From Bacteroidota bacterium (lineage in GTDB: Bacteria > Bacteroidota > Bacteroidia > Chitinophagales > LD1): 47,014 bases of DNA. Where the stretch lies: contig JAPLES010000025.1 of the NCBI GenBank assembly GCA_026391075.1, positions 1 to 47,014 of the forward strand. Reading direction: 5' to 3'. Positions 1 to 10,729 of this stretch are shown piece after piece. Position 1 is the stretch's first letter; every line of letters begins with the position of its first letter. Both the position numbers and the translations under genes were made by a program. The notes under the pieces are model-generated. The model did no database searches. It was given only the letters and a program-made list of their open reading frames with translations, and was not told the origin of the DNA.

Positions 1-2
1 AT

Positions 3-3000
3 GGTTCTGCAACCAATCCAACCTTGGGAATGTTTGTATATACACCAAACGTTGGTTTCAGTGGAAAAGATACGATGGAATATCGCATCTGCGATAATGG
101 AGCACCTTCGCTTTGCGATACCGGAATGGTGGTGATTACAGTTAATCCTACTCCGATTATTTCTGCATCAGTTTCAAGTCTGAATAATTGCAGTGGCGAC
201 ACGGTGAGTATTACCTTCAATTCAAATGTAGGTGGAACATCATTCACGTGGACCGGTTCAAACGGAACTAGTGGTACAGATGAAATTCAAACATCGTTGA
301 GTAATGCTGGCACTTCAAACATTGTAGTTACCTATACTGTTATAGGAACTGCACGTGGTGGTTGCGGAAGCAATACACTTTCAATTCCTGTAACAGTTAA
401 ACCACGTCCTATTGTTTCATTCACGCAGAACAATACAATCTTCTGCTCGGGCGATCAAGTGGTAGTTAATCTTTCATCGAACATTGCCGGAACTACATAC
501 ACTTGGACTGGGTCAAACGGTTCGAGCGGAAGCGGAAATATTATTACTGACAATCCGGTGAATAACGGAACAAGCAATATCACTGTTACTTATACTGTAA
601 ACTCATTGTTGAATGGTTGTTCAGGAACTCCTGTAACAATTTCTGTAACGGTTAAACCTAAACCGGTTCTTTCAACAGACCCTCCGTCACAAATAGTTTG
701 TAGCGGAACTCCGATTACAATTACAATTTCTTCAACAGTTCCAGGAACTTCAATTAACTGGACTGCAAGCAATGGTAACAGCGGAAATACTTCAACCATA
801 AACGACAGTCCGATTAATTTTACGGGAAGTACAATCGTAGTTACTTACACAGTGAACGGTCAGTTCAACGGCTGTGCTGCGAATACAACAACGGCAACAG
901 TAACAGTTCGTCCTAAAGTAAATACTGATGCCGGTCAAGATAAATCTGTAACCGCATGTTCGGCTAGTTGTGTGACTATTGGTGGTTCGCCTACAGGTTC
1001 GGGTGGTTCAGGTACCCTTACTTATTCTTGGAATCCAATTTTAGGATTGAGTAGTCAAACTGCAGCAAATCCTACGGCATGTAACATTGCATCAACTACG
1101 AATTATATTGTAACGGTGACAGATGCAAGCGGATGTTCTGCAACCGATGCTATGACCATAACGGTAACACCAAGTTCATTAACTGCAGAAGCAGGAGCAG
1201 GCGGTGCATTATGTTTAGGAAGCGGTGACAGCGTAATGCTAGGGGGTTTCCCTACAGCAGTAGGTGGTACTCCGGCTTATACTTACACTTGGGCTCCATC
1301 GGGATTAAACTTAACTAACCCTGCAAATCCTTGGGCGTTCCCTACTTCAACTACTCGATATTATTTGACAGTTACCGATGCGCTCGGTTGTACTTCGGTT
1401 GACTCAACACTTGTGGTGGTGTATCCACAGTTATTTGCAAATGCAGGAACCGATGCCGTTGTATGTGCAGGATTCAATGCCACACTTGGTGGAAGTCCTA
1501 CAGCTATAGCAGGTAGTGGAAGCGGATTTACTTATGCGTGGTCTCCAACATTGAATGTGAGCAACACTGCAGTGTCAAATCCAATTGCTACACCTACTAC
1601 TACAACTTCATACGTAGTTACAGTTATAGATGGCAATGGCTGCCATGCATCTGACACTGTGCAGATCGTAGTTAATCCTTCGCCTACTGCACATGCGGGT
1701 ATTGATAAATCATTGGCACAATGTCCAGGTGATAGCGTAATACTTGGTGAAAATCCGGCTGCTACAGGCGGTACTGCACCGTTTACATATTCATGGACAC
1801 CAACCACAGGTTTTGTAACTGCATCTAATATTCCTAATCCTGTAGTGAAAGGATTAAGTGCGTCAGTTACTTATACATTGAGCGTTGTTGATGCAAATGG
1901 CTGTTCAAGCACCGATCTGGTATTGATTACTGTAACTCCAAATACGTTACAAGCTCAAGCAGGTCCTGATGAAGCAATATGCAGCGGGTTGAATTCATGT
2001 GTTCAAATTGGCGGCTTGCCTACTGCAGTAGGTGGCTATCCTCCGTATTCTTTCGCATGGTCTAATTCTGGTTCGTTGACAAATGCAACAAGTGGAAATC
2101 CACTAGCTTGCCCTATATCAACAACTACTTATACCTTAACATTAACTGATAGTAAAGGATGTACTGCAACTGATGCTGAAACAGTAACTGTTAATCCTTC
2201 ACCAACTGCAAACGCAGGACCTGATACATCGGCATGTGCTGGAAGTAGCGTGATAATAGGTGGAAGTCCAAGTGCAACAGGAGGAACTCCTGGTTATACT
2301 TATTCATGGACTCCAACTCCAGGTTTGTCGTTACCAAACATTGCTAATCCGGCAGCTTCTCCTATTGTAGTTACTACTTATCAATTGATAGTAGTAGACA
2401 ATAAGGGTTGTTCTTCTTTAGATGAAGTAACAGTTACGCCAAGAACAAATCCTATTGCCGATGCAGGTTCCGATAAAATTTTGGTGAACTGCTCGGGTGA
2501 TTCAACATTCATTGGAGGATTACCAACCACCGTAGGTGGTGGAACTCCACCTTACTCATGCGTTTGGGCTCCGGCTTTTGGCTTGAGTGATTCTACAACT
2601 TGTAATCCTACAGTGGCAGGAACTACGTTAGGACTTGGTTCGCATTCTTATCAATTAATTGTGAAAGATCTTTACGGTTGTGTAGGTGTTGACTATATGA
2701 TTGTAGATGTTATTCCAAGCACGCTTCAGGCAAATGCAGGAAACAATGGATCGCTTTGCTCTAACGCTGGTAGCACCATAACTATTGGTGGAAACCCAAC
2801 AGCAGTTGGCGGCTCAGCACCTTTCAATTTTACGTGGGCTTCTTCTCCGGGTATATTTACAAGCGGTCTAGCTAATCCTCAGGTTTCACCAACGGTTACA
2901 ACTACTTATTATGTAACTGTGATGGATAGCAAAGGATGTACTTCAACCGATTCTGTGAAAGTGATTATACATCCTGCACCTTCGGCAAATGCTGGAACCG

Positions 3001-6000
3001 ATACTACTTTATGTTCCGGATTCTGTGTAAATATTGGAAGTGCTGCAACTGGTTTTGGAGGCACTGCACCTTATCAATACTTATGGTCACCTACTGTTGG
3101 CTTAAGTGCTAACAACACAGCTAATCCATTAGCATGTCCGTTGGTTACAACAACTTACAATGTTCAAGTTACCGATTCAAATGGTTGTATCATCAATGAA
3201 GCTGTTACAGTAACGGTTCGTCCTGTTCCTGTTGCAAATGCCGGGGTTGATGCAAGCATGACCACATGCTCCGGTGATAGTGTTCGCATTGGTGGCTCTC
3301 CGGCTGCTAGTGGTGGAACACCTGGTTATACTTATTCATGGAATCCTGCTGCAGGCTTATATCCTGATTCAACAGTTACTAATCCTTGGGTAAAAGGAAT
3401 TGCTTCTTCGCAACTTTATACCTTGGTGGTTACCGATGCTAACGGTTGCACAGCAGAAGATGCTGTAGCCGTAACTGTGGTTTCAAGCACATTAACCGTT
3501 GATGCAGGTAATAATAGCTCATATTGTTCTGGAAGTGGAAGTAGCGCAACATTAGGTGGGGGAACTACGGCAATTGGCGGATATCCGGCATATACTTTCA
3601 GCTGGAGTCCTTCAACAGGATTAAGTTCAACTACCGTTGCACATCCGGTTGCAAACCCAACGGTAACTACAAAATACTATGTTACAGTTACCGATTCGAA
3701 AGGATGTATTGCAGTTGATTCGGTTAGAGTAATTGTGAATCCTTCACCGATTGCGGATGCTGGTAATGATACCGCTGTTTGTAGTGGTAAACCAGTTATT
3801 CTTGGAGGAAATCCTACGGCAGTTTCAGCAGGACAGGGTAACGGAATATTTAGTTACAATTGGTCTCCGGGAGTTGGGTTAAGTAGCACTACGGCATCTA
3901 ATCCAAAGGCTACCACTACAGTTACCACAACATATACGGTAACTATCTCTGATGAAAACGGTTGTTCTGCAAGCGATGGAATTCAGATTACCATTCGAGA
4001 AAATCCCATAGCAGATGCAGGTCCGGACAAAACTTTAGTTGCATGTTCAGCAGACAGTGTTCGTTTAGGTGGTTCACCTACTGCTTCAAATGGCGGAGGA
4101 ACTTATACTTATAGCTGGACTCCGGGTACTAATCCTCCATTGTCAAACGGTACATTACCAAATCCTTATGCCAGTCATCTAGGTTCTACTACATCATTTA
4201 CAGTGGTTGTAACTGACCAGTTTGGATGTTCTGCGCAAGACCAGGTTGCGGTTCAGGTAACTAATCCTACTTTGATTGCTAGCGCAGGAAACGATGTTTC
4301 ATTCTGTCAAGGTGCTTCTGTTTCTGTAACGTTGGGAAGTACCCCTACAGCTTTAGGTGGAACTCTACCTTATACTTATTCATGGTCACCGGGTGCTACA
4401 CTAACGCCTGATAGTATAAGAGCAAATCCGGTAGCTACGCCTACTGCAACTACAACTTATACAGTAGTGGTGAGAGATGCAACAGGTTGTATTGCTTCAG
4501 ATACGGTGAGAATAACAATCAATCCTCGTCCTGTTGTAAGTGCAGGTTTACCTGATACAATTTGTGCGGGTGAGTGTCTTGCATTGGGTGGTTCACCTAC
4601 TGCCAGCGGAGGAACAGGTTCATATAGTTATAACTGGACTCCTAGTTTATTTATAACAAGTTCAACCACTATTGATAGACCTACTGCTTGTCCTACTTCA
4701 CCAATTACTTATCAGGTTACTGCGACTGACTCTTTAGGTTGCAGTAATACTGCAAGTATTTCTATCCGTGTAAATCAAAATCCTGTGGCTAATGCAGGAG
4801 TTGATAAATCACTGGTAGCTTGTCCTGAGGCTTGTGCAACCATAGGTAGCTCTCCTACAGCCTCAGGCGGAGGAGGTGGTTATCTGTATGCATGGGCTCC
4901 TTCGGCAGGATTGAACAACACTGGTCTTTCAAATCCATCGGCTTGTAATTTATTGCAATCGGTTACCTATAATTTAACCGTAACCGATGCTAATGGTTGC
5001 ACCGCAGTTGATCAGATGTTAGTTAGTGTAACGCAAAGTACTTTACGTGCCGATGCAGGTGCTGATAAGAGTATTTGTGCAGGAACTACGAATTGCGTTT
5101 CTATTGGAGGAATAAATTCCGTTTCGGGTGCTACAGGATCTTATGTAATTGACTGGTCACCTACGGGTGGAATTTGTAACGCAAGTAATATTCCAAATCC
5201 ATTGGTGAATCCAACAGATACTACAACGTATGTGTTATTGGTAACCGACTCGTTGGGTTGTGTGGCAATTGATTCAATGACTTTATTTGCAAACCCTGCG
5301 GTAACAGCATCTGTTGCTCCTGATACAGCTATTTGTCAAGGCGGAAGCGCATTGCTTGGAGGATATCCAACAGGAAGCGGTGGCACGCCAACTTATACCT
5401 ACGCATGGAGCGGAGGAACATTGACTAACCCAACTTCAGGTAATCCAACAGCTTCGCCATTATCAACTACTTCATATTGTGTAACCGTAACCGATGTGGT
5501 AGGTTGTTCTTCTTCCACTTGTCAAACAGTGACAGTGAACCCTGCAGTTTGTGCTAATGCAGGACCAGACCAAGCTATGCTGTATTGTCCAGGTTCATTC
5601 CTTACTATTGGTGGTTCGCCAAGTGGGGCATGTGGTTCTGGAAATTACAGTTACCAATGGACACCGGATAGCGTAGGTGGTGTGCTGGTTGTGTTTGGAG
5701 CTACAATTCCAAATCCAATTATTACTGGATTGACCGTGACAACAGTATTTACTTTGAAAGTTACCGATAATGCTACCGGATGTTATGCAACAGACCAGGT
5801 GAAAATTACAGTTAATCAAAGTACACTTGCTGTTGACGCAGGTCCTGATAGAACTTTCTGTTCTAACAGTGCAAGCTGCATATTGATTGGTGGTTCACCT
5901 ACAGCAAATGGCGGTGTATTCCCTTACACTTATCAGTGGGCACCAATAGGTGGATTGAACGATGCGACTATTGCTAATCCATGTGGCGCACCAATAAACA

Positions 6001-9000
6001 CTACCATGTATCACTTAACGGTATACGATAACTTAGGTTGTTTTAGAGAAGATTCTATGACAGTTGTGGTTAGTCCGTTGATTGCTGTTAACGCAGGAAA
6101 CGATACGATTATCTGTTCTAATTCTTCAGTATTACTTGGAAGTAATCCTAGTGCTGTAGGTGGAACGGGTACTTACACCTATCAGTGGAGTCCTTCTTCA
6201 TTCCTCACTAGCACTATAGCTTCAAATCCTACTGCGCAGAATGTTACTTCAAACATGACTTATGCATTGAAGGTTACAGATTCACTGGGTTGTTCGGCTT
6301 CTGATATTATTAATATAGGAGTTAGAGCATTACCAATTGCGAACGCAGGTGCTAATGCAGTAATTACTGCATGTAGTACCGATAGTGCGGTACTAGGTGG
6401 TCTACCAACAGGTTCAGGCACTACACCTCCATATACGTATTCTTGGAATCCTCCTGTTGCTTTGAATAGCTCTACGGTGTCGAACCCTGTGGTTAGTCAA
6501 TTAGGAAATACAACACAGTATTGTGTTGTGGTAACTGATTCTTTTGGCTGTGCATCTGTACCAAGTTGCGCAACTGTTACGGTATTGCCGGTTTCAATCA
6601 TTGTTGACGCAGGAGCTACACAAAGTTTATGTTCTAATCTGCCTACTTGTGTAACCCTAGGTGGAGCTACACCTGTAAGTGGAGGATTTGGTCCTTATAC
6701 TTATACTTGGTTAGGAGGAGCATTGCCTACAAATATTGACCATCCAACGGCTTGCCCTTTAGCAACTACTACATACACCTTGGTAGTTACAGATAACAAT
6801 GGATGTCAGTCATCTGACACTGTTCAAGTAATTGTGAACCAACCTACGGAGACCAATATTTCGGGATTGAATTCATCGTACTGTATCAACTCAGGAAATG
6901 TGGTGATGACTGGTATTCCTGCAGGTGGAACTTTCAGTGGTCCTTTTGTAACAGGCAATGTTTTCCAACCTACTGCTACAGGTTTCTGGTGCATCACTTA
7001 TCGTTACACTAATCCTTCAACAGGTTGTGTGGATGATACTGTGATTTGTGTAACAGTAAATCCACTTCCGGTGGTAACTGCTTCCGGCTTTAATGCAAAC
7101 TATTGTCGTTACGATGCTCCATTTACAATTACAGGAAGCCCAAGTGGTGGAACGTTTAGTGGAAGCCCTGGTGTTGATTCATTGGGTGTATTTACACCGG
7201 CAAATGCAACGGTTGGAAACAACGTAATTACTTACACTTACCTTGATGAGCAAACCGGCTGTAGTAATACTTACACATTTACTATTAATGTAAAAGATGC
7301 TCCAACCTTAGATTTGTCAGCTACTAATGACACGGTTTGTTTGGCAGGATGTGTAACCATAGATGCTACCTACAGCCTTGATGTGTTCAACATCTCTTAC
7401 ACGCAAATTGGAGGAGGTAATGTGCATTCAGGTCTAGGTTCATGGACATACTGCCCTACCTTGACTGATGTTTCGATAGTAGGAACCGCAGTGAATACTC
7501 CTAACGGTTGTATTACTCGCGATACGCTTACCTTCCACGTAAACCAACCTCCGGTTGCACTTTATGACGAAGCAAGTACTTGCGAAGAAATTCAAGTGTT
7601 CATTCCTGAATTGAGCAATGATTCAGATCCGGAAGTAGATAACAACAACGTAACTATTATCAGCACTGGTCATGGAAACACGACTGTGGGAAATGGATTG
7701 TTGATTTACACACCAGCTGCTAACTTCAGCGGAACTGACACTATATTGTATTTGTTGTGTAACACAAATTGTCCTAACTCTTGTGATACAGGAACGGTAG
7801 TAGTAACTGTTTGTCCGGTGAATGACCCTCCGGTTATTCTTGATACTACCATTACTATTTATGAAAACGATACAGCGGATGTTTGTCCGTTCATATTCGA
7901 TTTAGATGGCGATGCTCTTATCATTAGTGATGCACAATGTGCACCGCTAAACGGCACTATTGTAATGACCAGCGATAGCTGTTTCGAGTTTGTTCCTACA
8001 CCGGGATGGACAGGAACTCAAGTATTGTGCATTGCAGTGTGTGATCCTTCCGGTTTGTGTGATACTGCAACCATTATAATTAATGTGATAGGAATAAATC
8101 ATCGTCCACATGCAGTAAAAGTGAACACTACAGTCTGCGTAAATACATCAATTGGTATTAACGTATCGGCTGGTGCGGGCGATATAGATGGTGACCCACT
8201 TAACTTCAGTTACCTTGCTGCTACTTCGCAGCCTGCCGGTTCAACCTATGCGTTGACTGTTACAGGTAACGGTGCGGTTGTATTCAGTGGAACAACTCCT
8301 GGTTATTATCACATACCATACATTGTTTGTGACCAAACCAATCGTTTCCCAGGTTCATTATGTGATACTGATGAAATTATTGTGAGAGTTATTATCTGTG
8401 ATTCGCTCAATGAGCCACCGGTTGCAAACGATGACTATACCACTACTACAGTTGGTACTTCTACCACTATCAATGAGTTGGCTAATGATTTTGATCCGGA
8501 TGGAGATTCGTTAAACGTAACTTTGTTATGCCCTCCAACTTTGGCAGGAGCAACAGCAAGTGTGAATCCAAACGGAACAATTAATTATTCATCACCAATT
8601 GTGGGGGTAGATTCTATCTGCTACATTATTTGTGATCCATACAATGCATGTGATACAGCAGTGGTGTATATCTTCATTGATTCTACAACAGGAGTTAACC
8701 ATCCTCCGGTAGCGGTTGATGATTTCGATTCTACAGATTATGTAACTCCTGTAACCGTTCATGTATTAACTAATGACCATGATCCGGACGGAAACCTAAT
8801 TAGTATCATTGTAAGTATCCCATGTCCTCCATTGTATGGAACTGCAACTGTCAATGGTAACGTTATTACTTACATACCTGGTCCTAATGCAAACGCAAAT
8901 CAACCTGACACCTTCTGTTATGTCATTCAGGATATTTACGGAGCATACGATACTGCGTACGTGGTTATCTTTATCAAGAACTCGGTTCAAGCGGTTAATG

Positions 9001-10652
9001 ATACTGTTCAAACCGGAAACTATGTTCCAATTACAATCGATGTTATGAATAATGACTTCGACCCTGAATCGGATAGTTTCTATGTGACTAGCGTAATTAC
9101 CAATGGAACTGTGGGAACGGTTACGTTGAATGCTGATGGAACAGTTACTTACATTCCTCAGTCTGACACTTGCGGATTTGTAGATTCATTCCAATACACA
9201 GTTCAAGATGTTCTTGGCGCAGTAGATACAGCCACGGTTTATATAACCATTATCTGTTGCCCATTGCCTGTGGCAGTGCTTGATAGTGCTATTGTAATTT
9301 CTGGTGATTCGCTATTAATAAATCCAACGTTTAATGATACGGGTGCAAATCTCACAGTGGCAGTTGTTACGGCTCCGCTTCATGGAACTGCAACCGTAAA
9401 TGCAAATGGTGTGGTTACTTACAAACCTGCTTCGGGGTATTGCGGTTACGATACATTGGCATACAGTATTGCAAACCCTTGCGGTGCCGATACTGCATTG
9501 ATCATTGTGAATGTTAGCTGTAATCTTCCTCCAAATGCAATCAAGAATTCACTTACCATGTGTGTAAATGATACGGCTTGTGTAGATGTGTTGGCTAATG
9601 ATAATGATCCGGATGGTAACACGCTTACGATTACAGGACTAAGCACTCCGTTCCCTTCAGGTCTTGGAAATATCACTGGTGTGAATGGCGGTTCTATTTG
9701 CTTCCAGTCTGGAACTGTAGCAGGAACGTTCTCACTCAATTACTATGTGTGCGATAACGGAATTCCAAGCAAGTGCGATACCGCAATTTTGATAGTTAGA
9801 GTAGTGCCGTGCACCCTGGTACATGCTGACACTATCTACGGAACTACCTGCTTGAATACAGCAGATACCATTTGTGCGGGTAATGGCATAACCGGAACTA
9901 ACAATCCTACTATCACTACGCTTTGCTCTTCGCAAAATGGTGCGGCAACGTTGGTTGGTGGTAACTGTATTGCTTACTCACCTAATAGCGGTTTTATAGG
10001 TAGGGATACATTCTGTATGGTTGTTTGTGACACACTTGGACATTGCGATACTTCGGCAGTGGTACTGACAACAGTTGATTGCTTGATTCAAGCAGTTGAT
10101 GAGCCATGCGACTTAGATACGGCTTACATGAATAATCCAATTACAATTGATGTGCTAGCGAACGACATCATACCTTTTGGTGGAGATACTTCTGTTGTCT
10201 TGTTAAGCAACGGAGTAAATGGTACTGCGGTTGTGAATGCTGATTACACGGTAACTTACACACCGAATGTAAGCTTCAAAGGAACTGAATCATTCGTTTA
10301 TCAGGTATGTGTAATTACAGGTACTGATAGTTTCTGCGCTAGAGCAAAAATTTGTGTCACGGTTGTAGATACTACTGTGGAGTGCTACATACCAAATGGA
10401 TTCTCGCCAAACGGTGATGGAGTGAATGAAGAGTTTACCATTCCATGTAACAGTCGTTATCCTAATTCAACACTCAGAATTTTCAACCGTTGGGGTGTGG
10501 AAGTTTGGTTCAGTGAGGGAGCTTATCAGAACGACTTTGCAGGTAAAAACAAACAAGGTATTGCACTTCCTGATGGAACGTACTACTTGATTTATGAATA
10601 CAATGATGGCACCGGAAAACGCGAAGCGAAATTTGTAGTCATCAACAGATAA
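3..10652 (+). CDS. Giant T9SS type B repeat adhesin, 5' end outside window
   Basis: The frame is open back to the first bases of the window (residues GSATNPTLG precede the first Met), so the N-terminus and signal peptide lie upstream. About 3550 residues are visible. In order: the end of a cadherin-like domain, three PKD/Ig-like domains (about 165-914), 23 ADAG-type Ig-like domains of about 86 residues (915-6842), three further Ig-like domains (6843-7547), ten cadherin-like domains with ND.DPDGD and Y.P motifs (7548-10382), and a gliding-motility-type C-terminal domain (FSPNGDGVNEEF, RIFNRWG, LPDGTYY). That C-terminal domain is the known signal for type IX secretion of SprB-like adhesins. The protein is Thr/Ser/Gly/Asn-rich and poor in Lys/Arg. 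The PorP/SprF gene directly downstream supports a cognate secretion pair. Its ligand, and any role in gliding or attachment, are inference. Confidence 0.93.
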   Translation, partial: GSATNPTLGMFVYTPNVGFSGKDTMEYRICDNGAPSLCDTGMVVITVNPTPIISASVSSLNNCSGDTVSITFNSNVGGTSFTWTGSNGTSGTDEIQTSLSNAGTSNIVVTYTVIGTARGGCGSNTLSIPVTVKPRPIVSFTQNNTIFCSGDQVVVNLSSNIAGTTYTWTGSNGSSGSGNIITDNPVNNGTSNITVTYTVNSLLNGCSGTPVTISVTVKPKPVLSTDPPSQIVCSGTPITITISSTVPGTSINWTASNGNSGNTSTINDSPINFTGSTIVVTYTVNGQFNGCAANTTTATVTVRPKVNTDAGQDKSVTACSASCVTIGGSPTGSGGSGTLTYSWNPILGLSSQTAANPTACNIASTTNYIVTVTDASGCSATDAMTITVTPSSLTAEAGAGGALCLGSGDSVMLGGFPTAVGGTPAYTYTWAPSGLNLTNPANPWAFPTSTTRYYLTVTDALGCTSVDSTLVVVYPQLFANAGTDAVVCAGFNATLGGSPTAIAGSGSGFTYAWSPTLNVSNTAVSNPIATPTTTTSYVVTVIDGNGCHASDTVQIVVNPSPTAHAGIDKSLAQCPGDSVILGENPAATGGTAPFTYSWTPTTGFVTASNIPNPVVKGLSASVTYTLSVVDANGCSSTDLVLITVTPNTLQAQAGPDEAICSGLNSCVQIGGLPTAVGGYPPYSFAWSNSGSLTNATSGNPLACPISTTTYTLTLTDSKGCTATDAETVTVNPSPTANAGPDTSACAGSSVIIGGSPSATGGTPGYTYSWTPTPGLSLPNIANPAASPIVVTTYQLIVVDNKGCSSLDEVTVTPRTNPIADAGSDKILVNCSGDSTFIGGLPTTVGGGTPPYSCVWAPAFGLSDSTTCNPTVAGTTLGLGSHSYQLIVKDLYGCVGVDYMIVDVIPSTLQANAGNNGSLCSNAGSTITIGGNPTAVGGSAPFNFTWASSPGIFTSGLANPQVSPTVTTTYYVTVMDSKGCTSTDSVKVIIHPAPSANAGTDTTLCSGFCVNIGSAATGFGGTAPYQYLWSPTVGLSANNTANPLACPLVTTTYNVQVTDSNGCIINEAVTVTVRPVPVANAGVDASMTTCSGDSVRIGGSPAASGGTPGYTYSWNPAAGLYPDSTVTNPWVKGIASSQLYTLVVTDANGCTAEDAVAVTVVSSTLTVDAGNNSSYCSGSGSSATLGGGTTAIGGYPAYTFSWSPSTGLSSTTVAHPVANPTVTTKYYVTVTDSKGCIAVDSVRVIVNPSPIADAGNDTAVCSGKPVILGGNPTAVSAGQGNGIFSYNWSPGVGLSSTTASNPKATTTVTTTYTVTISDENGCSASDGIQITIRENPIADAGPDKTLVACSADSVRLGGSPTASNGGGTYTYSWTPGTNPPLSNGTLPNPYASHLGSTTSFTVVVTDQFGCSAQDQVAVQVTNPTLIASAGNDVSFCQGASVSVTLGSTPTALGGTLPYTYSWSPGATLTPDSIRANPVATPTATTTYTVVVRDATGCIASDTVRITINPRPVVSAGLPDTICAGECLALGGSPTASGGTGSYSYNWTPSLFITSSTTIDRPTACPTSPITYQVTATDSLGCSNTASISIRVNQNPVANAGVDKSLVACPEACATIGSSPTASGGGGGYLYAWAPSAGLNNTGLSNPSACNLLQSVTYNLTVTDANGCTAVDQMLVSVTQSTLRADAGADKSICAGTTNCVSIGGINSVSGATGSYVIDWSPTGGICNASNIPNPLVNPTDTTTYVLLVTDSLGCVAIDSMTLFANPAVTASVAPDTAICQGGSALLGGYPTGSGGTPTYTYAWSGGTLTNPTSGNPTASPLSTTSYCVTVTDVVGCSSSTCQTVTVNPAVCANAGPDQAMLYCPGSFLTIGGSPSGACGSGNYSYQWTPDSVGGVLVVFGATIPNPIITGLTVTTVFTLKVTDNATGCYATDQVKITVNQSTLAVDAGPDRTFCSNSASCILIGGSPTANGGVFPYTYQWAPIGGLNDATIANPCGAPINTTMYHLTVYDNLGCFREDSMTVVVSPLIAVNAGNDTIICSNSSVLLGSNPSAVGGTGTYTYQWSPSSFLTSTIASNPTAQNVTSNMTYALKVTDSLGCSASDIINIGVRALPIANAGANAVITACSTDSAVLGGLPTGSGTTPPYTYSWNPPVALNSSTVSNPVVSQLGNTTQYCVVVTDSFGCASVPSCATVTVLPVSIIVDAGATQSLCSNLPTCVTLGGATPVSGGFGPYTYTWLGGALPTNIDHPTACPLATTTYTLVVTDNNGCQSSDTVQVIVNQPTETNISGLNSSYCINSGNVVMTGIPAGGTFSGPFVTGNVFQPTATGFWCITYRYTNPSTGCVDDTVICVTVNPLPVVTASGFNANYCRYDAPFTITGSPSGGTFSGSPGVDSLGVFTPANATVGNNVITYTYLDEQTGCSNTYTFTINVKDAPTLDLSATNDTVCLAGCVTIDATYSLDVFNISYTQIGGGNVHSGLGSWTYCPTLTDVSIVGTAVNTPNGCITRDTLTFHVNQPPVALYDEASTCEEIQVFIPELSNDSDPEVDNNNVTIISTGHGNTTVGNGLLIYTPAANFSGTDTILYLLCNTNCPNSCDTGTVVVTVCPVNDPPVILDTTITIYENDTADVCPFIFDLDGDALIISDAQCAPLNGTIVMTSDSCFEFVPTPGWTGTQVLCIAVCDPSGLCDTATIIINVIGINHRPHAVKVNTTVCVNTSIGINVSAGAGDIDGDPLNFSYLAATSQPAGSTYALTVTGNGAVVFSGTTPGYYHIPYIVCDQTNRFPGSLCDTDEIIVRVIICDSLNEPPVANDDYTTTTVGTSTTINELANDFDPDGDSLNVTLLCPPTLAGATASVNPNGTINYSSPIVGVDSICYIICDPYNACDTAVVYIFIDSTTGVNHPPVAVDDFDSTDYVTPVTVHVLTNDHDPDGNLISIIVSIPCPPLYGTATVNGNVITYIPGPNANANQPDTFCYVIQDIYGAYDTAYVVIFIKNSVQAVNDTVQTGNYVPITIDVMNNDFDPESDSFYVTSVITNGTVGTVTLNADGTVTYIPQSDTCGFVDSFQYTVQDVLGAVDTATVYITIICCPLPVAVLDSAIVISGDSLLINPTFNDTGANLTVAVVTAPLHGTATVNANGVVTYKPASGYCGYDTLAYSIANPCGADTALIIVNVSCNLPPNAIKNSLTMCVNDTACVDVLANDNDPDGNTLTITGLSTPFPSGLGNITGVNGGSICFQSGTVAGTFSLNYYVCDNGIPSKCDTAILIVRVVPCTLVHADTIYGTTCLNTADTICAGNGITGTNNPTITTLCSSQNGAATLVGGNCIAYSPNSGFIGRDTFCMVVCDTLGHCDTSAVVLTTVDCLIQAVDEPCDLDTAYMNNPITIDVLANDIIPFGGDTSVVLLSNGVNGTAVVNADYTVTYTPNVSFKGTESFVYQVCVITGTDSFCARAKICVTVVDTTVECYIPNGFSPNGDGVNEEFTIPCNSRYPNSTLRIFNRWGVEVWFSEGAYQNDFAGKNKQGIALPDGTYYLIYEYNDGTGKREAKFVVINR
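915..6842 (+). repeat. 23 tandem Ig-like domains in A-B-C order
   Basis: Protein-level tandem repeat of about 86 residues (about 258 bp). The shared core is AGxD, C, IGG.PTA.GG, YTY.W.P, NP.A, TTTY.VTVTD..GC. Three subtypes alternate without exception. A has a DKS-like start with two or three extra residues before its first Cys. B starts with STL.A.AG. C starts with P.ANAG.DT. The order is seven ABC triplets plus a final AB. Copies have diverged at the nucleotide level. Confidence 0.85.
7548..10382 (+). repeat. Ten cadherin-like (Big_9/VCBS-type) domains
   Basis: Ten successive domains of about 90-100 residues. Each typically begins PPVA.DD, carries ND.DPDGD.L near the middle and Y.P..... 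F.G.D....Y.V.D near the end. Asp-rich loops of this type bind calcium in related domains. The partial domain at the window's left edge (Y.PN.GFSGKD) is of the same type, so the domain type occurs on both sides of the ADAG block. Confidence 0.75.
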
Positions 10653-10664
10653 TGATTGAAATCC

Positions 10665-10694
10665 TCTTCTTCCCGACTTCTGTCGGGAAGAAGA
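10665..10694 (+). terminator. Perfect hairpin between adhesin and porP genes
   Basis: Thirteen base pairs (10665-10677 with 10682-10694) enclose the 4-nt loop TTCT and are followed by TTTTTG. It starts 12 nt after the adhesin stop codon and ends 35 nt before the chosen start of the next gene. It could be a partial terminator or an mRNA-stabilising 3' hairpin that lowers expression of the downstream genes relative to the adhesin. Confidence 0.6.
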
Positions 10695-10729
10695 TTTTTG
10701 AAAAAATATTAACCAGTAAAAATGTTTTT

